From assembly GCA_015832175.1 (NCBI GenBank), contig WJXW01000010.1, positions 62,001-126,000 on the forward strand: a DNA stretch of 64,000 bases, written 5' to 3'. Of the stretch, positions 35,480-45,631 are shown piece by piece. The stretch is from Paraphaeosphaeria minitans (taxonomy: Eukaryota; Ascomycota; Dothideomycetes; Pleosporales; Didymosphaeriaceae). Both the position numbers and the translations under genes were made by a program. The notes under the pieces were generated by a model, which was not told where the DNA came from, made no database searches, and was given only the letters and a program-made list of their open reading frames with translations. The stretch's first letter is position 1. Every line of letters starts with the position of its first letter.

Positions 35480-35674
35480 TGTTGTGGTAAAAAGGGCTTA
35501 AACTATCACAGGATATTTAGGAGCAGAGTTGTAAAGAATACAAATAGCTAATTGTAGGAAAGGATGCTGAAAGGGCAGACTATATATAAAAGAAATAAGC
35601 CTCTTAGCAAGAATCCTGTGATATAAATTAGTGGATCTAGAAAGAATCACAGAAGTGAGTGTTTTACTTTAACA
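35480..35674 (-). repeat. Copia-2 3' LTR (195 bp)
   Basis: Reverse complement of the Copia-1 LTR, ends TGTTG/TAACA as read on plus. The adjacent CCCCCT at 35677-35684 is the complement of the polypurine tract. Confidence 0.95.
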
Positions 35675-37320
35675 CACCCCCTAGGTAATTACTTAAAGCG
35701 GATTACCTATCCTAAGAAGTAATCTATAATTATTTAAATCCTTTCCAAAGATCTTTAAAAAACCATCTAAAGGCTGTTTAAAGATTAAAAAACTATTAAG
35801 AATTATTCTTCTAAATCTCCTTATCTTAAGAACAGCAATTCTATCACCCCCTATTTATTATAATAGTAAAACAATCGCTGTTTATCTTTTAAATCACGAA
35901 TCCTATTGTGAATTATGTCTAGAATCTTTTCTTCTAGTAGGTTAGGAGCTTATAAGTGTAACACAAAGGCCTAGAGCGTAAACGCTTTTATTCCGCTACT
36001 CTTTTTACTTACTTCCTATTAACTGTAAGGTAATTTCCCCGCTCTTACTAGCTAGCAAGTACGATAGGCAGGCGCATTTTAATTAGGAAGGAGTAGTAGT
36101 AAGAGAAATAAGTAGTAAGAAGGGAGCGTATTTAGCGCTTAATAATTAGATAGGTAGTAGAGTATATAAACTTTTTACTAGCGCTTAATTTTCTCTCTTT
36201 AATTCTTTACTTTTAACGCTTTAACTTCCTATTTAATTTAAGCCTACTAGTTTAGGCCTTTAAATCCTACTACTTTATAGTAAGTTCTCTTCTTCTAATT
36301 ATTACCTTACACTCTTTCTATTGTTTAGAGCTTTGCTAACTTTTTTAGATATCTAATAATCTAGTTAAAGTACGCGTAGTAAAGGCTATAAAGGCTGCTA
36401 AATAAAGCTCCTAATCCTCTTACTAAGATTCTCTTACTCCTCCTACTCTACTAGCTCCTCCTGCCCTAGCTCTAGGCCTCTAGCGATCGCTTAGTGCTCT
36501 TAGATAAGTAAGGTACTTAGGCTACTTAAAGGGAGCTCTAGTAAGAAAAAATAATAGACGCTACTATAATAACGCTTTAAGCTTAGGTAGGCGCTACTAT
36601 ACCTACTATACCTACTCTTACACTACTATATATAAAATTATTTTATTACTTTAGCTAATTTTGCTAATTATTTCTATAGCTAGCTATATATTTAGACTCT
36701 AGCTATAGATTTTATCTACTATTAACTATTAGAGAGTGCTAATATAAGCTTTTATTTTAAGATTCTTTCTAGGTTTAGCTAATACTTTTTATAAGAGAGG
36801 CTAATTACTAAGCTATATAAGAGGGTTAAAGTAGTCTTATAAGCTTCTTTTTCTACTAGTAGTTAAAAGGAGTAAGCTTAGTACGTAATTACTATCCTAC
36901 TCTCTCTCTCTTAGCTAATCCTTAGTAGAGGATAGAGTAATTACTTTCCTGCCCTACCTATTAAGGAGTAGCGTGGTCGCAGCTAATACACTAATTAAAA
37001 TAGCTAGATAAGTAGCCTATTAGCTCTAAAATAGAGTAGAGGCTAGGCAAGTGCTTTTCCTCCTACTAATTAAAAGAGGAGAGGCTAGGGTAAGCTATTA
37101 CCTACTGCTAATTAAAGGAGAGGTAGAGAAGGTAGATAAGGTAAGGAATTACCTACTATAGAGAGGAGGAAAGGAGGAGAATAGGGAGAATTTCCTACTA
37201 CTAATTACAGGGGAGATTCTCGCACCCCTATAATTAAGTAGAGGAGGAAGAGGGTCTATAAGCTTATAGATAAGCTCTTTAATCTTCTCTTCCTCTAATT
37301 CCTATTCTCTCTCTAATTTT
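35675..37320 (-). other. Copia-2 3' module, no recognised gene
   Basis: Counterpart of 28791-30425. Both strands are open for stretches only because stops are unevenly spread; no domain is recognised. Composition changes sharply at about 37310-37345, a T-rich run on plus that marks the end of pol. Confidence 0.5.
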
Positions 37321-37329
37321 TTCTTTTTT

Positions 37330-40300
37330 TTCTTTTTCTTTTCTTGTTTCCTAGCTCTAAATTAATAATTCTAGGTAGTTAATAGATTAATTCTTTACTT
37401 ACCTACTCTTATTCTGTAATTATTATACTTATATATTATAAATTTAATAGCCTTTTAAATCTATTGAAACTACTAATAAGTGAGAGCCTTTATGAGGCTA
37501 TTTGCTAGCATTTTACTAGTTAGAAGATATTCTACTTAAAACAATCCTTTTGTATACTCTTACTATAACTATATGTTCTAAATATCTATATAGCGCAGTA
37601 AAGTAATAATTCTTTCGTTCTTTCTAATTACTAAATGAATAGTTTAAAGATTGTTGTAATAGACTTTTAATAAAGATCCTAGATCTAGAGTAAGCTTAGT
37701 AAAGAATCTCTTAATTACTATAGCTTCTTTACTTATATGTTTAAGCGCTAGAAGCTCTACTTCTATTATTAAAGTAGTAATTGTGTTCTATTAAGCTGCT
37801 TTCTATAGGATAGCTCCTCTAAATAATAGGATAATATATCTATAGGAAGATCGCCGTAATATTAGATTATTAGCAAAAGAGGCATCTCTATATATTAGTA
37901 GATTAGGTCTATTATAGCCACTAAAGACTATAGCCTACTATCTAGTTTAATAGAGGTAAAGGATTACATAATTAATAGTAGTAAAGTGTTCTTTACTTAG
38001 ATTTATTAGAAAGTGTAATAGCTTTAACACTGCAAAGGCTATATCTAGGCGTAGCATAATTACTGTATAGAGAGCTAATCCTACCTCTTCTTAAAAGAGC
38101 TTTATTTGTTAAGGAGTAGCTTCTCCTGTGCTTAGAATAAGATTTTCTGCTAATAGAGGTGTAGGAGGGAAGCTCCTAGAGTTTAAAAAGTTAAACTTTT
38201 TTATAATCTTATTAATGTACGTATTATAGACTAAAGAAATTAATCTTGCTTCTCTGTCCCTAATTACTTAAACATCTAGGAACTACTCTACTAGTCCTTT
38301 TAATTTAATCTTATATTTGTTCGCGATCTTCTTCTAAAAATCTAGGGCTTCTTTCTCTTTACTCTTGTAATAGAGAAGAAGAATGTTATTAATATAAAAT
38401 AGAATAATAATACTTTAATTACTATTAAAGAAAAGGCATAGCTCTTCTAGTAAAGCTAAGAGTCTATAAGATTAAAGTAATCCCGCAAATTCCTTATACT
38501 AAAGAAGTGGTAAATTTCTTAAGCTATATAAAGCTTAATTTAATCTTACACACTTTCCTAGCTTTTTAAAACTATTAGGTAATTCACAAGTTACTAGATT
38601 AGCAGCTCTAATAAGAGCATTTAGAAACGCTCCTACTACATTAAATTATAAGATTTCTAGATTAAATTCTACTGCTAGAGCTACAGCTAATTAAAAAGAT
38701 CTTACTACTAGGGTAGTAGTATAGGTAGAGTGGAGAGTATTTTTTTTCTAAAGATCTTCTCTTATAATAATTTAAGCTTTACACTTTTTAAAGTATCTAT
38801 TTTAATTAAACTTATAGGTAAAGACTTACTTTAAAGGGAGTAGTTACTCTAACACCTCTAATTATTTAATCTCTATCTAGGTATCTTTATCTTATAAAGT
38901 TGAGATCTCCTTACGAGTAGTAAGGAGGAATAGCTTCCTATATAAATAATTGTAAAAGTGTTTCTATAGAGTTAGCTCTAGTGTAAGCTTGTCTCTATAA
39001 GTCTAAGCTATATAAGACGCTCTAGGCGCCTTTCTAAGTATAGAAGCGAATACTATCGCATTTAGTGTAATATATTCTTCTTACTTAGACTAGGCCTCTA
39101 CTACTTCTAGTATAAATATGTGCTCTAATATTACATTAAGATTACTTTAAAGATAATTAGTAATTAGTGTATAAGCACCTAGCTTCTACCTACCCCCTAG
39201 CTAATTATCCTAATTATTTTACTTCCTTAATTTTTACAATAGTAGATAGTAATTTATTAGTTAGTTAATTTCTAGTGCTTTACTACAATTTCGCCTACTT
39301 ATTCTACTTACTTTTAGATAGATCTGCCTTTACCTTTAGTACACTAGTAGGTTATCTACTTTGTCTAGCGTGATTAAGTTATCTGCGCTAGGTTAATTAG
39401 TAACCTAATTAGTTTCTACTAATAAATAAGGTATTAAATCCCTAGATTCTAGTGGGCCAGCTCTCCTAGTAGTGTTCTAGTGGCTACTAGATATCTCTTA
39501 ATCGCTTAATAGATTACCCCTAAGATCACCTGGCTCTAGTGTCTAATTAGGGGTTATAAGTCCTGTGCTTCCTTTCCTATTTAAGCAAATTCTTAGCTGC
39601 TAGCTAGCTAAGCCTATAGCTTACTTAGTAGTAGGTACCTTAGGTTCCTAATTACTTAGCTAGCCTACTTCGCTTTTAATTACCTAAGGATTACCTATAG
39701 GTCTAGTAGCAGTTCTTGTATACTTATTTATTTTAGGAAGAATATTAAGCACGTCTTTATACACTTTTCCTAGATTATTTAGCTCTCCTTTTTAGAGGCT
39801 TTCTACTATTTTTAACACTTCTATTTTTAGAATAGATTGTTCCTCTAATGCTTTATAGAATAAGGACTTATTAAACTTTACATTTCGTGTAGTAATTACT
39901 TAATTAAGCTAAGGAATTTATATTTAGTAGATATTAGAAGCTTTATAGCCTACTAGGTATCTAATATAGCCTGTAGGATTTACTTTAAATCCTCTTCTGT
40001 CTTATCTAGCTATACACTCCTAATCTAAAGGGTAAGCTTAGTAGCTATAGGCGTAGATAGCACTCTAGTTTAGATAAAGATTAGCTGTCCTATATTATGT
40101 TTTTACTAGTTTAAAATAATAAAAATATTGTTTAAACTAAGCATCTAACGTTTTATTAGGTAATTAATAGCCTAATACTAGGCTAGGAATTATTCCTTAG
40201 AGCTAGTATATCGCTTATATAATCTTAGGCTAGAGATTTAATAGCAGATTTGCGCTTATTTATATTTTAATTACTTTTATTATAAGCTCCTAGCCTACTC

Positions 40301-41270
40301 TTTCTGCAGCGCTATTAGGCTTATGCGTATAAGGCAGTAGTCTACTAATTATTATCCTTTCCTAATTAGCCTAAAATTCGTACTAGGATTTCCCTCTCTA
40401 TAGAAGTGTTGCTATATTATGATCCTAGTAGATTTTTATAATTTAAACCTTATATTTTATATTAACAAGAGCTAAGAAATCCTACCACACTCTTATTATC
40501 TTAGAAAGCGTCTTTGTTCTAAGATTAAAAATATAAGGTTTTTTACTAAAATCTTCTTTAATTAGCAAAACCTAGTTTTCTCTATTTTAAGCAGTGGGCA
40601 TATTAAATAGATCCTAGAATAATAAGTAAAATAGCCTAGGTAATTATTCTCTAGGTCTCCTAGAGATTACCTAGGTTGCGTGTATAGTAGTATAGTGCTC
40701 GCAATCCTTTCTTAATATTCTAGTAATCTTTACACCTTAGGCTGTAGTTACTAGAGCTTATAAGGCTCTACTTCCTATATACCCTGCTTAAAGGTGCTAG
40801 AGGTCCTTAGAATCTAATCTCTTAATATTAACCTAGGATAATCCTTTAGTAGTTACCTTTATAATAATTAGACAAGAGTAAATTAGCTTATATTATAGAA
40901 AAGTAAGGTTATGCTCGCATTTTAGGTCTACTAGGATAACACTTTATTCTAGGCTTCTAATCCTAAGGGTGTAATCTAAACTAAGGTACTAAATTTTTAC
41001 TTTCTTTAAAAGAGCTTCCAATATAATATTTATATAAAAGCCTTTTACTACTCTTACTTCTTAGAGTAGTAGATCTTCTATAAATCTCTTATTTTTCCTA
41101 TACAAAGCGTTCTTAATTAGTCTATTACTAATTCCTAAGATTAGGAGGCTTTATATACCTACCTCTATACTCTTATTTAATAATTAAAACGTCCTAGGAA
41201 TAAGTCTTTTATAATTATTAACTAGGTAAACTGCTATAGCACTGTCTAGTATTATACATTCTGACAGAGG
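37330..41270 (-). pseudogene. Copia-2 pol (RIP-inactivated)
   Basis: Minus-strand protease motif at about 41231-41263, integrase at about 40050-40800, and RT at about 38200-38870 with FYINNI at about 38384-38404 in place of FYVDDI. RNase H is at about 37540-37900. It is collinear with Copia-1, including the C-terminal part that is missing from Copia-3. Stops throughout. Confidence 0.88.
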
Positions 41271-42485
41271 ATAAGCGTTAGAATATAGAGTAGAGTAGAC
41301 ACCTAATGCTCTATTATCTGTAGGCAGATTAAATAGGTTTAGTAGAGTAGTAGTAATACTACTAGAATACTTAATAGTTTTAGTGGAAGATTGTTTCTTA
41401 TTCTATCCTGCCTTTGTAATTGCATTACGAAGGTTTAACTACTTAGGCTACTTAAGTTAATTAAGAATCTCTAATTTTTCTTTATTAGTGAGATTAAATA
41501 ACAATATTTTATCCTAGAGTAATCCAGCTATTGCGGTTTAAAGTCTTTAGCACTCTATTAGTTTCCACCTATAAGTATAGGGCTTACAGGGACAGTTTAG
41601 TTATTTCTTTGTCTAATTGGACAAACTAGAACTATTAGAGTTAGTAGATTATCTTAATAATCTATTAAAAGTGGCGAATACCCTACTTATTTTATTAGAA
41701 CTAGATTAGATTAAATGCTCCTAGATAAGCGCTAAAGGTACCTTCCCTAGATTGTTTAGCGTGATCTATTTCTGTCCTAGCGTCTTATCCTAGATTAGCT
41801 ATTAGTTTATTAATTAGGCCTAATCTAGTGCTATATGCGCGGTAATTATATTTAGGAAATCTTAGGTAGTAAGTGGTCTGCTAATTTCGCTAATTAAGTA
41901 GGTCTTCGCTTTTTAATAGAGGAGCTACTACTCTTTAAACTAGGTCTTAGAACTTTGTCTTGCCTACTTAGCCTTCTTAAGATAAGCGTGGTATAAAGCT
42001 TAAATATTATTCTATATAGCTCCTTTATTTAGTGCGAAATCTTCCTTTAAGAGTTAAATTAGGAACTAAAGCGTAGTATAGCGTGTATTAACTAGAGTGA
42101 TTATAGCAGGAGTAAGCAGATTAGGCAATACTATAGCGTTTACCTAAGTCTAGAGATTCTGTATCTTAGTATAGTGTACTTACTAGTCTAAAACTACTAC
42201 TCTATATTCTACTATTTGTAAAGGAAAGCTCTTTTTATCTATTTTATACTTAGTAAGCTCTGCTTTATATAATTAAATACTCGCTATAGAGGCTGTATTT
42301 ATAATTAGTAATAGTTTCTGTAGGAGTAGAGGTTATTCTAGCTTTATATAATTAATTGCTAGAGCGTTAATTACCTCTAGGTTAATTTAGTTCTAGATTC
42401 CTTTTAAGTTTGCTTAGAATTAAAGCTAGACAAACTAGTAGGGCTAGCTAATATAATTAATAAGCTGTACTTCTGTTATTTTAAC
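41271..42485 (-). pseudogene. Copia-2 gag (RIP-inactivated)
   Basis: Minus-strand counterpart of 23630-24840, upstream of protease and about 130 bp from the 5' LTR. The degenerate zinc segment is at about 41555-41595. No start can be chosen. Confidence 0.78.
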
Positions 42486-42613
42486 AAATTTTATAATTAG
42501 AAATAGAGGGGTTGTATTATAAAGAGGTTCTAAATAGAGTGCTGTATAATAATTTGAGCGTTGCAAAGTAAGTAGGGAGAATTATCCTACGTTCTAAGCG
42601 CTAGGCTTATAAC

Positions 42614-42808
42614 TGTTATAGTAAAAAGGGCTCAAACTATTATAGGATATTTAGGAGTAGAGTTATAAAGAATACAAATAGCTAATTGTAGGAAAGGATG
42701 CTGAAAGGGCAGACTATATATAAAAGAAACGAGCCTCTTGGCAAGAATCCTGTAATATGAATTAGTGGATCCAGAAAGAATCACGGAAGTGAGTGTTTTA
42801 CTTTAATA
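42614..42808 (-). repeat. Copia-2 5' LTR (195 bp)
   Basis: Reverse complement of the Copia LTR. The RIP-altered primer site GCGCTAGGCTTATAAC lies just outside it at 42598-42613. Confidence 0.95.
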
Positions 42809-42813
42809 ATAGA

Positions 42814-43020
42814 TTAATAGACTTTTAAGTAGTTACTAATTACCTAGAAATAAAACAACACACTAATAGACTTTTAAGTAGCTATCTAGTCCTAGTATAG
42901 ACTATATGGATTTTTAAGTAGTTATTAGTTACCTAGGAATAAAAACAATAATAGGCTCATAGACTCTTAAGTAGCTATTAGGAAGAAAAAGCGGTAGATT
43001 AGAGGACCTTTAAGTGGCCA
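42814..43020 (+). repeat. Leader hairpin repeats of Gypsy-D copy 1, units 4-8
   Basis: Cores at about 42818, 42867, 42905, 42958 and 42992. The last unit is the least mutated (GACCTTTAAGTGGCCACTAG) and suggests that the ancestral arms were GC-richer. Together with 35340-35479 there are eight units, as in D copy 2. Confidence 0.8.
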
Positions 43021-43026
43021 CTAGAC

Positions 43027-43372
43027 TATTAAACCCAAGAGGGTAGCTAGTCCTAAAGAGTTAAGGTTAGTTCTTAGGCAGGAGTACTTACAAAGGTAAA
43101 AGGTCTTATTAATATAATAGTATCTTATAAAGTATAACGAGCTAATAATATAGTCTACTAGAATATAAACAATAGATTAATAAACAGATTAAATATAAGT
43201 ATAGAGACTTTATACTCGCGTTCCTATATACTTTAAGCGATTAGTGGACTAATCACTATAATTAAACTAATTTGTTACGAACTAGATAGCAGTGTAGAAG
43301 TTAGGCGCTTATAAAGGTATAATAAAGTAATAATAGGGTTATAAACGTAATAAAGGGATACTAAGAGGCTTA
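43027..43372 (-). repeat. Inverted Gypsy-1-type LTR with a third U3 variant
   Basis: 43027 to about 43230 is the reverse complement of the R-U5 end of the Gypsy-1 LTR, beginning TATTAAACCC (formerly TGTTAAATCC). From about 43230 the sequence (U3 on minus) is unlike either other Gypsy-1 U3 and includes the palindrome GATTAGTGGACTAATC. I could not place its outer end with certainty, as no clean TG/CA end or TAGAC duplication was found. Preceded by TAGAC (43022-43026), a possible target duplication. Confidence 0.6.
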
Positions 43373-43682
43373 TATTAGATTACGTAATACGCTTAGCCAC
43401 TTAGGAGCCCTAAGTAGCCAAGCAGATTACGTAATACGCTTATTTACTTATGAGCACTAAGCAGTAGAGCAGCCTTAGTATAGAGAAACGTAAGTATAAA
43501 CTCTTTATACTCGTGTTTAATCTATTTATTAATCTATTATTTAGATTCTAGTAGACTAAATTATTAACTTATTACACTTTGTAAGATACTATTATATTAA
43601 TAAAACTTTCTCCCTTCTATAAGTACTCCTGCCTAAGAACTAACCTTAACCCTTTAGGACTAGCTACCCTCTTAGATTTAAT
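43373..43682 (+). repeat. Gypsy-1 copy 3 5' LTR with variant U3 (310 bp)
   Basis: The last 200-230 bp (R-U5) match the 456-bp Gypsy-1 LTR and the end is TTTAATA. The first part is unrelated. It has no 17-bp minisatellite but two copies of GATTACGTAATACGCTTA (about 43378 and 43423) around an inverted pair CTTAGCCACTTAGG/CCCTAAGTAGCCAAG. The start at 43373 is inferred from TATTAG (formerly TGTTAG). Confidence 0.7.
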
Positions 43683-43724
43683 ATCTTAAACACCCTTAAT
43701 ATAAGTACTTTATAAACTCCTATC

Positions 43725-44577
43725 TCTTCTACAGCTTTAGGTCCCGCTAAGATTACTTCTATAAAATATAGTAGTAAGGCGCATAAACCTAATCTCTACT
43801 TTAGCGAATAATCTTAAACTAACGTCTAGAGTCTCTAGTTAGACCTCTACTTCTTTAACTTGAACAAATCCCTTAAAAATAAGAAAAAGATTATCTTTAT
43901 AGCAATATACATGTGAGAAGATATAGAATTATAGATCTATCCCTACCTTAAAAAGTGCCTAGGAATGAACTATAATTATAATAACGACAATTACGCAAAT
44001 AAGCACGCTAATATAGTTAATATTATTAAGAATTATAATAACTTTAAGAAATACCTTAAACAACTCTTTAGGATTGCTAATAAGGACTCTATTATAAAGG
44101 TAAAGATTTAGACTATAACTTAGAAATAATTAGTAGCTAAGTATATAGCTAAGTTTTATAGGTACACTATATAACTTAACTAGGACAATAAATTTCTTTA
44201 GGACATGTATAAATAAGGACTTAAATAGAAACTACGTAAGGAACTCTTACGTAGTAGTGCACAAATTACTAACCTTAAAGAACTATATAAAGAAACTATT
44301 AGGATTAATAAAGAGTGGTTTTTACTGTAATAAGAGTTCTACTAAAACCCTAGAGTAATAAGCTTTAGATAACTAGCAAAAGTGGTTTACAAGACCCCTG
44401 TTAGAATTATCTAAAAGTAATAGCTAAGGAACTACTAGAGATATAAACTAATAAAAGATGTCTAGTTTAACTATATAGGCAAAGGAAAAGGAGGAAGAAT
44501 GGGCCCTAAGCAGCCTAATAAACGCGTTTCTAATAGAAGTTAATAACTAATAACTAAGATCTATAAATGCTTTATAT
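43725..44577 (+). pseudogene. Gypsy-1 copy 3 gag, truncated
   Basis: Collinear with copy 1 gag from the start to the first Cys of the zinc knuckle (KCFI at about 44563-44574). It differs by transitions and carries stops. Because the gag is shared while U3 is not, this copy belongs to the same family with an exchanged promoter region. Confidence 0.83.
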
Positions 44578-44810
44578 TGTAGTGTAAAGGTTGGCCTACG
44601 ATAGAGAATCAGAGAAACATAGGGCCGATTAGCTGTCGTTTAAGATAGCTAATTAGGGAATAGATAGAAGGAGAGCGCCAACTAGACAAGACATAAAGAG
44701 ACCTAATAGATAATTAGAGTAGTTGGATTTGTATAATAGATTTTAGATAAAATAACTTAACTTATTTTTTTATATTCCTTACTTAAGGCAAACGCACCTA
44801 TAATACTACA
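44578..44810 (+). repeat. Gypsy-D copy 2 5' LTR (233 bp)
   Basis: Inverted ends TGTAGT/ACTACA. The first 150 bp keep many TG and CA steps. The last part matches 35200-35259 of D copy 1. No second LTR copy is available in the window, so the boundaries rest on the inverted ends and on the break in Gypsy-1 gag. Confidence 0.75.
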
Positions 44811-44813
44811 TTT

Positions 44814-44828
44814 TTAGTAAGGGACATA
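44814..44828 (+). promoter_or_regulatory. Possible Gypsy-D primer-binding site
   Basis: TAGTAAGGGACATAG lies three bases after the LTR. With the RIP change reversed it begins TGG, as expected for pairing with the CCA end of a tRNA. The tRNA cannot be named from this alone. D copy 1 has the same site at about 35263. Confidence 0.4.
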
Positions 44829-44889
44829 GGGCGGCTTTTAAAAAGATATAGAGAAGTATAGTAATAAGTATTTAGAGAACTAATAGAAA

Positions 44890-45245
44890 CTATTTAGTAG
44901 ACTTTTAAGTAGCTACTAAATAGCTAGGAATAGAGTGATAAGACTAATAGACTTTTAAGTAGCTATTAGGTACATAGATAGATAGACTATATAAACTTTT
45001 TAGTAGTTATTAGTTGCCTGGATAGATAGATTAATAGACTTTTAAGTAGTTACTAATTACCTAGAAACAAAACAACACACTAATAGACTTTTAAGCAGCT
45101 ATCTAGTGCTAGTATAGACTATATAGACATTTAAGTAGTTATTAGTTACCTAGGAACAAAATAATAATAGACTAATAGACTTTTAAGCAGCTATTAGCTA
45201 GAAAGAGCGATAGACTAGAGGACCTTTAAGTGGCCACTAGACTCC
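44890..45245 (+). repeat. Leader hairpin repeats of Gypsy-D copy 2 (eight units)
   Basis: Core TAGACTTTTAAGTAG or variants at about 44898, 44948, 44991, 45035, 45082, 45124, 45174 and 45217, spaced 38-50 bp. Near-palindromic: CTAATAG and CTATTAG arms around ACTT/AAGT. Same number and order of units as in D copy 1. Confidence 0.85.
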
Positions 45246-45319
45246 TAGAAAGAGCGAGTATAATAGACCCTAAACAATTCTAGTCTAAGTAATAATTAAG
45301 TTAGGGATAAAAGGGGGAG

Positions 45320-45631
45320 TGTAGGTTTGGCTCAATCTGCAATTAAGCATTTAAGGGTTAATAGTACACTATCGTGCAAAGGGTGAGAAGTAGGTTTAAT
45401 TAATTACTTCTTGTCTATCGTATAAAGGGGCACTAAGGACCTTATAAAGTCTCTGCCTCTTAGCGCTAACCTAAGTAGTGGGTCCTTGTGTAGGTCCTTA
45501 TAGGTAGGCAGGGCCTTATAAAGTCTCTACCTCTTAGCGCTAACCTAAGTAGTAGGTCCTTGTGTGGGTCCCTATAGGTAGGTAGGCCCCTATTTTACTT
45601 AGTGCTATTTATATAATAAACTATATAGACA
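45320..45631 (-). repeat. C element 3' LTR, long form (312 bp)
   Basis: Partner of 48047-48358. Contains a tandem duplication of a 74-bp unit (about 45437-45585). Confidence 0.92.
45437..45585. repeat. 74-bp tandem duplication inside C LTR
   Basis: Two adjacent units, each starting near CCTTATAAAG and containing CTCTTAGCGCTAACC and GGTCCTTG. The period is 74 bp. The same duplication is in the partner LTR (about 48164-48312); one unit only in the plus copy LTR at 34962-35199. Confidence 0.9.

Larger units (their letters stand above)
35480..42808 (-). mobile_element. Copia-2: full-length Ty1/Copia element on minus strand (7329 bp)
   Basis: LTRs at 35480-35674 (3') and 42614-42808 (5'), 195 bp each, with target duplication ATAGA (35475-35479, 42809-42813). 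The empty site is seen in D copy 2 near 45020-45040. It is collinear with Copia-1, including the 3' module. RIP load is heavier than in Copia-1, lighter than in the Gypsy copies. Confidence 0.95.
35200..43026 (+). mobile_element. Gypsy-D copy 1: LTR end and leader only, split by Copia-2
   Basis: 35205-35259 is the 3' part of a D LTR and 35260-35479 is the leader. Copia-2 follows, then more leader to 43026. Everything matches D copy 2 at about 44752-45240. Right of 43026 the match stops at an inverted Gypsy-1-type LTR, preceded by TAGAC. The left part of the LTR is beyond the C insertion, off-window. Confidence 0.85.
43373..44577 (+). mobile_element. Gypsy-1 copy 3: 5' LTR and gag start, cut by Gypsy-D copy 2
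   Basis: LTR 43373-43682 followed by the same leader and gag as copies 1 and 2. It ends inside the zinc-knuckle codons at 44577, where the D copy 2 LTR begins. The rest of the element must lie beyond the right end of the window. Confidence 0.85.

Noticed and set aside
35340..35480. Regularly spaced palindromic repeats that look like a CRISPR array
   Set aside because: The setting is a fungal Gypsy leader. The stretches between repeats are shared by both D copies, and there are no cas genes.
45306..45319. Purine tract AAAAGGGGGAG before a TG end, as if a plus-strand polypurine tract
   Set aside because: The purines belong to the D leader and include the GGGAG target duplication. The C element is oriented minus, as shown by its gag.
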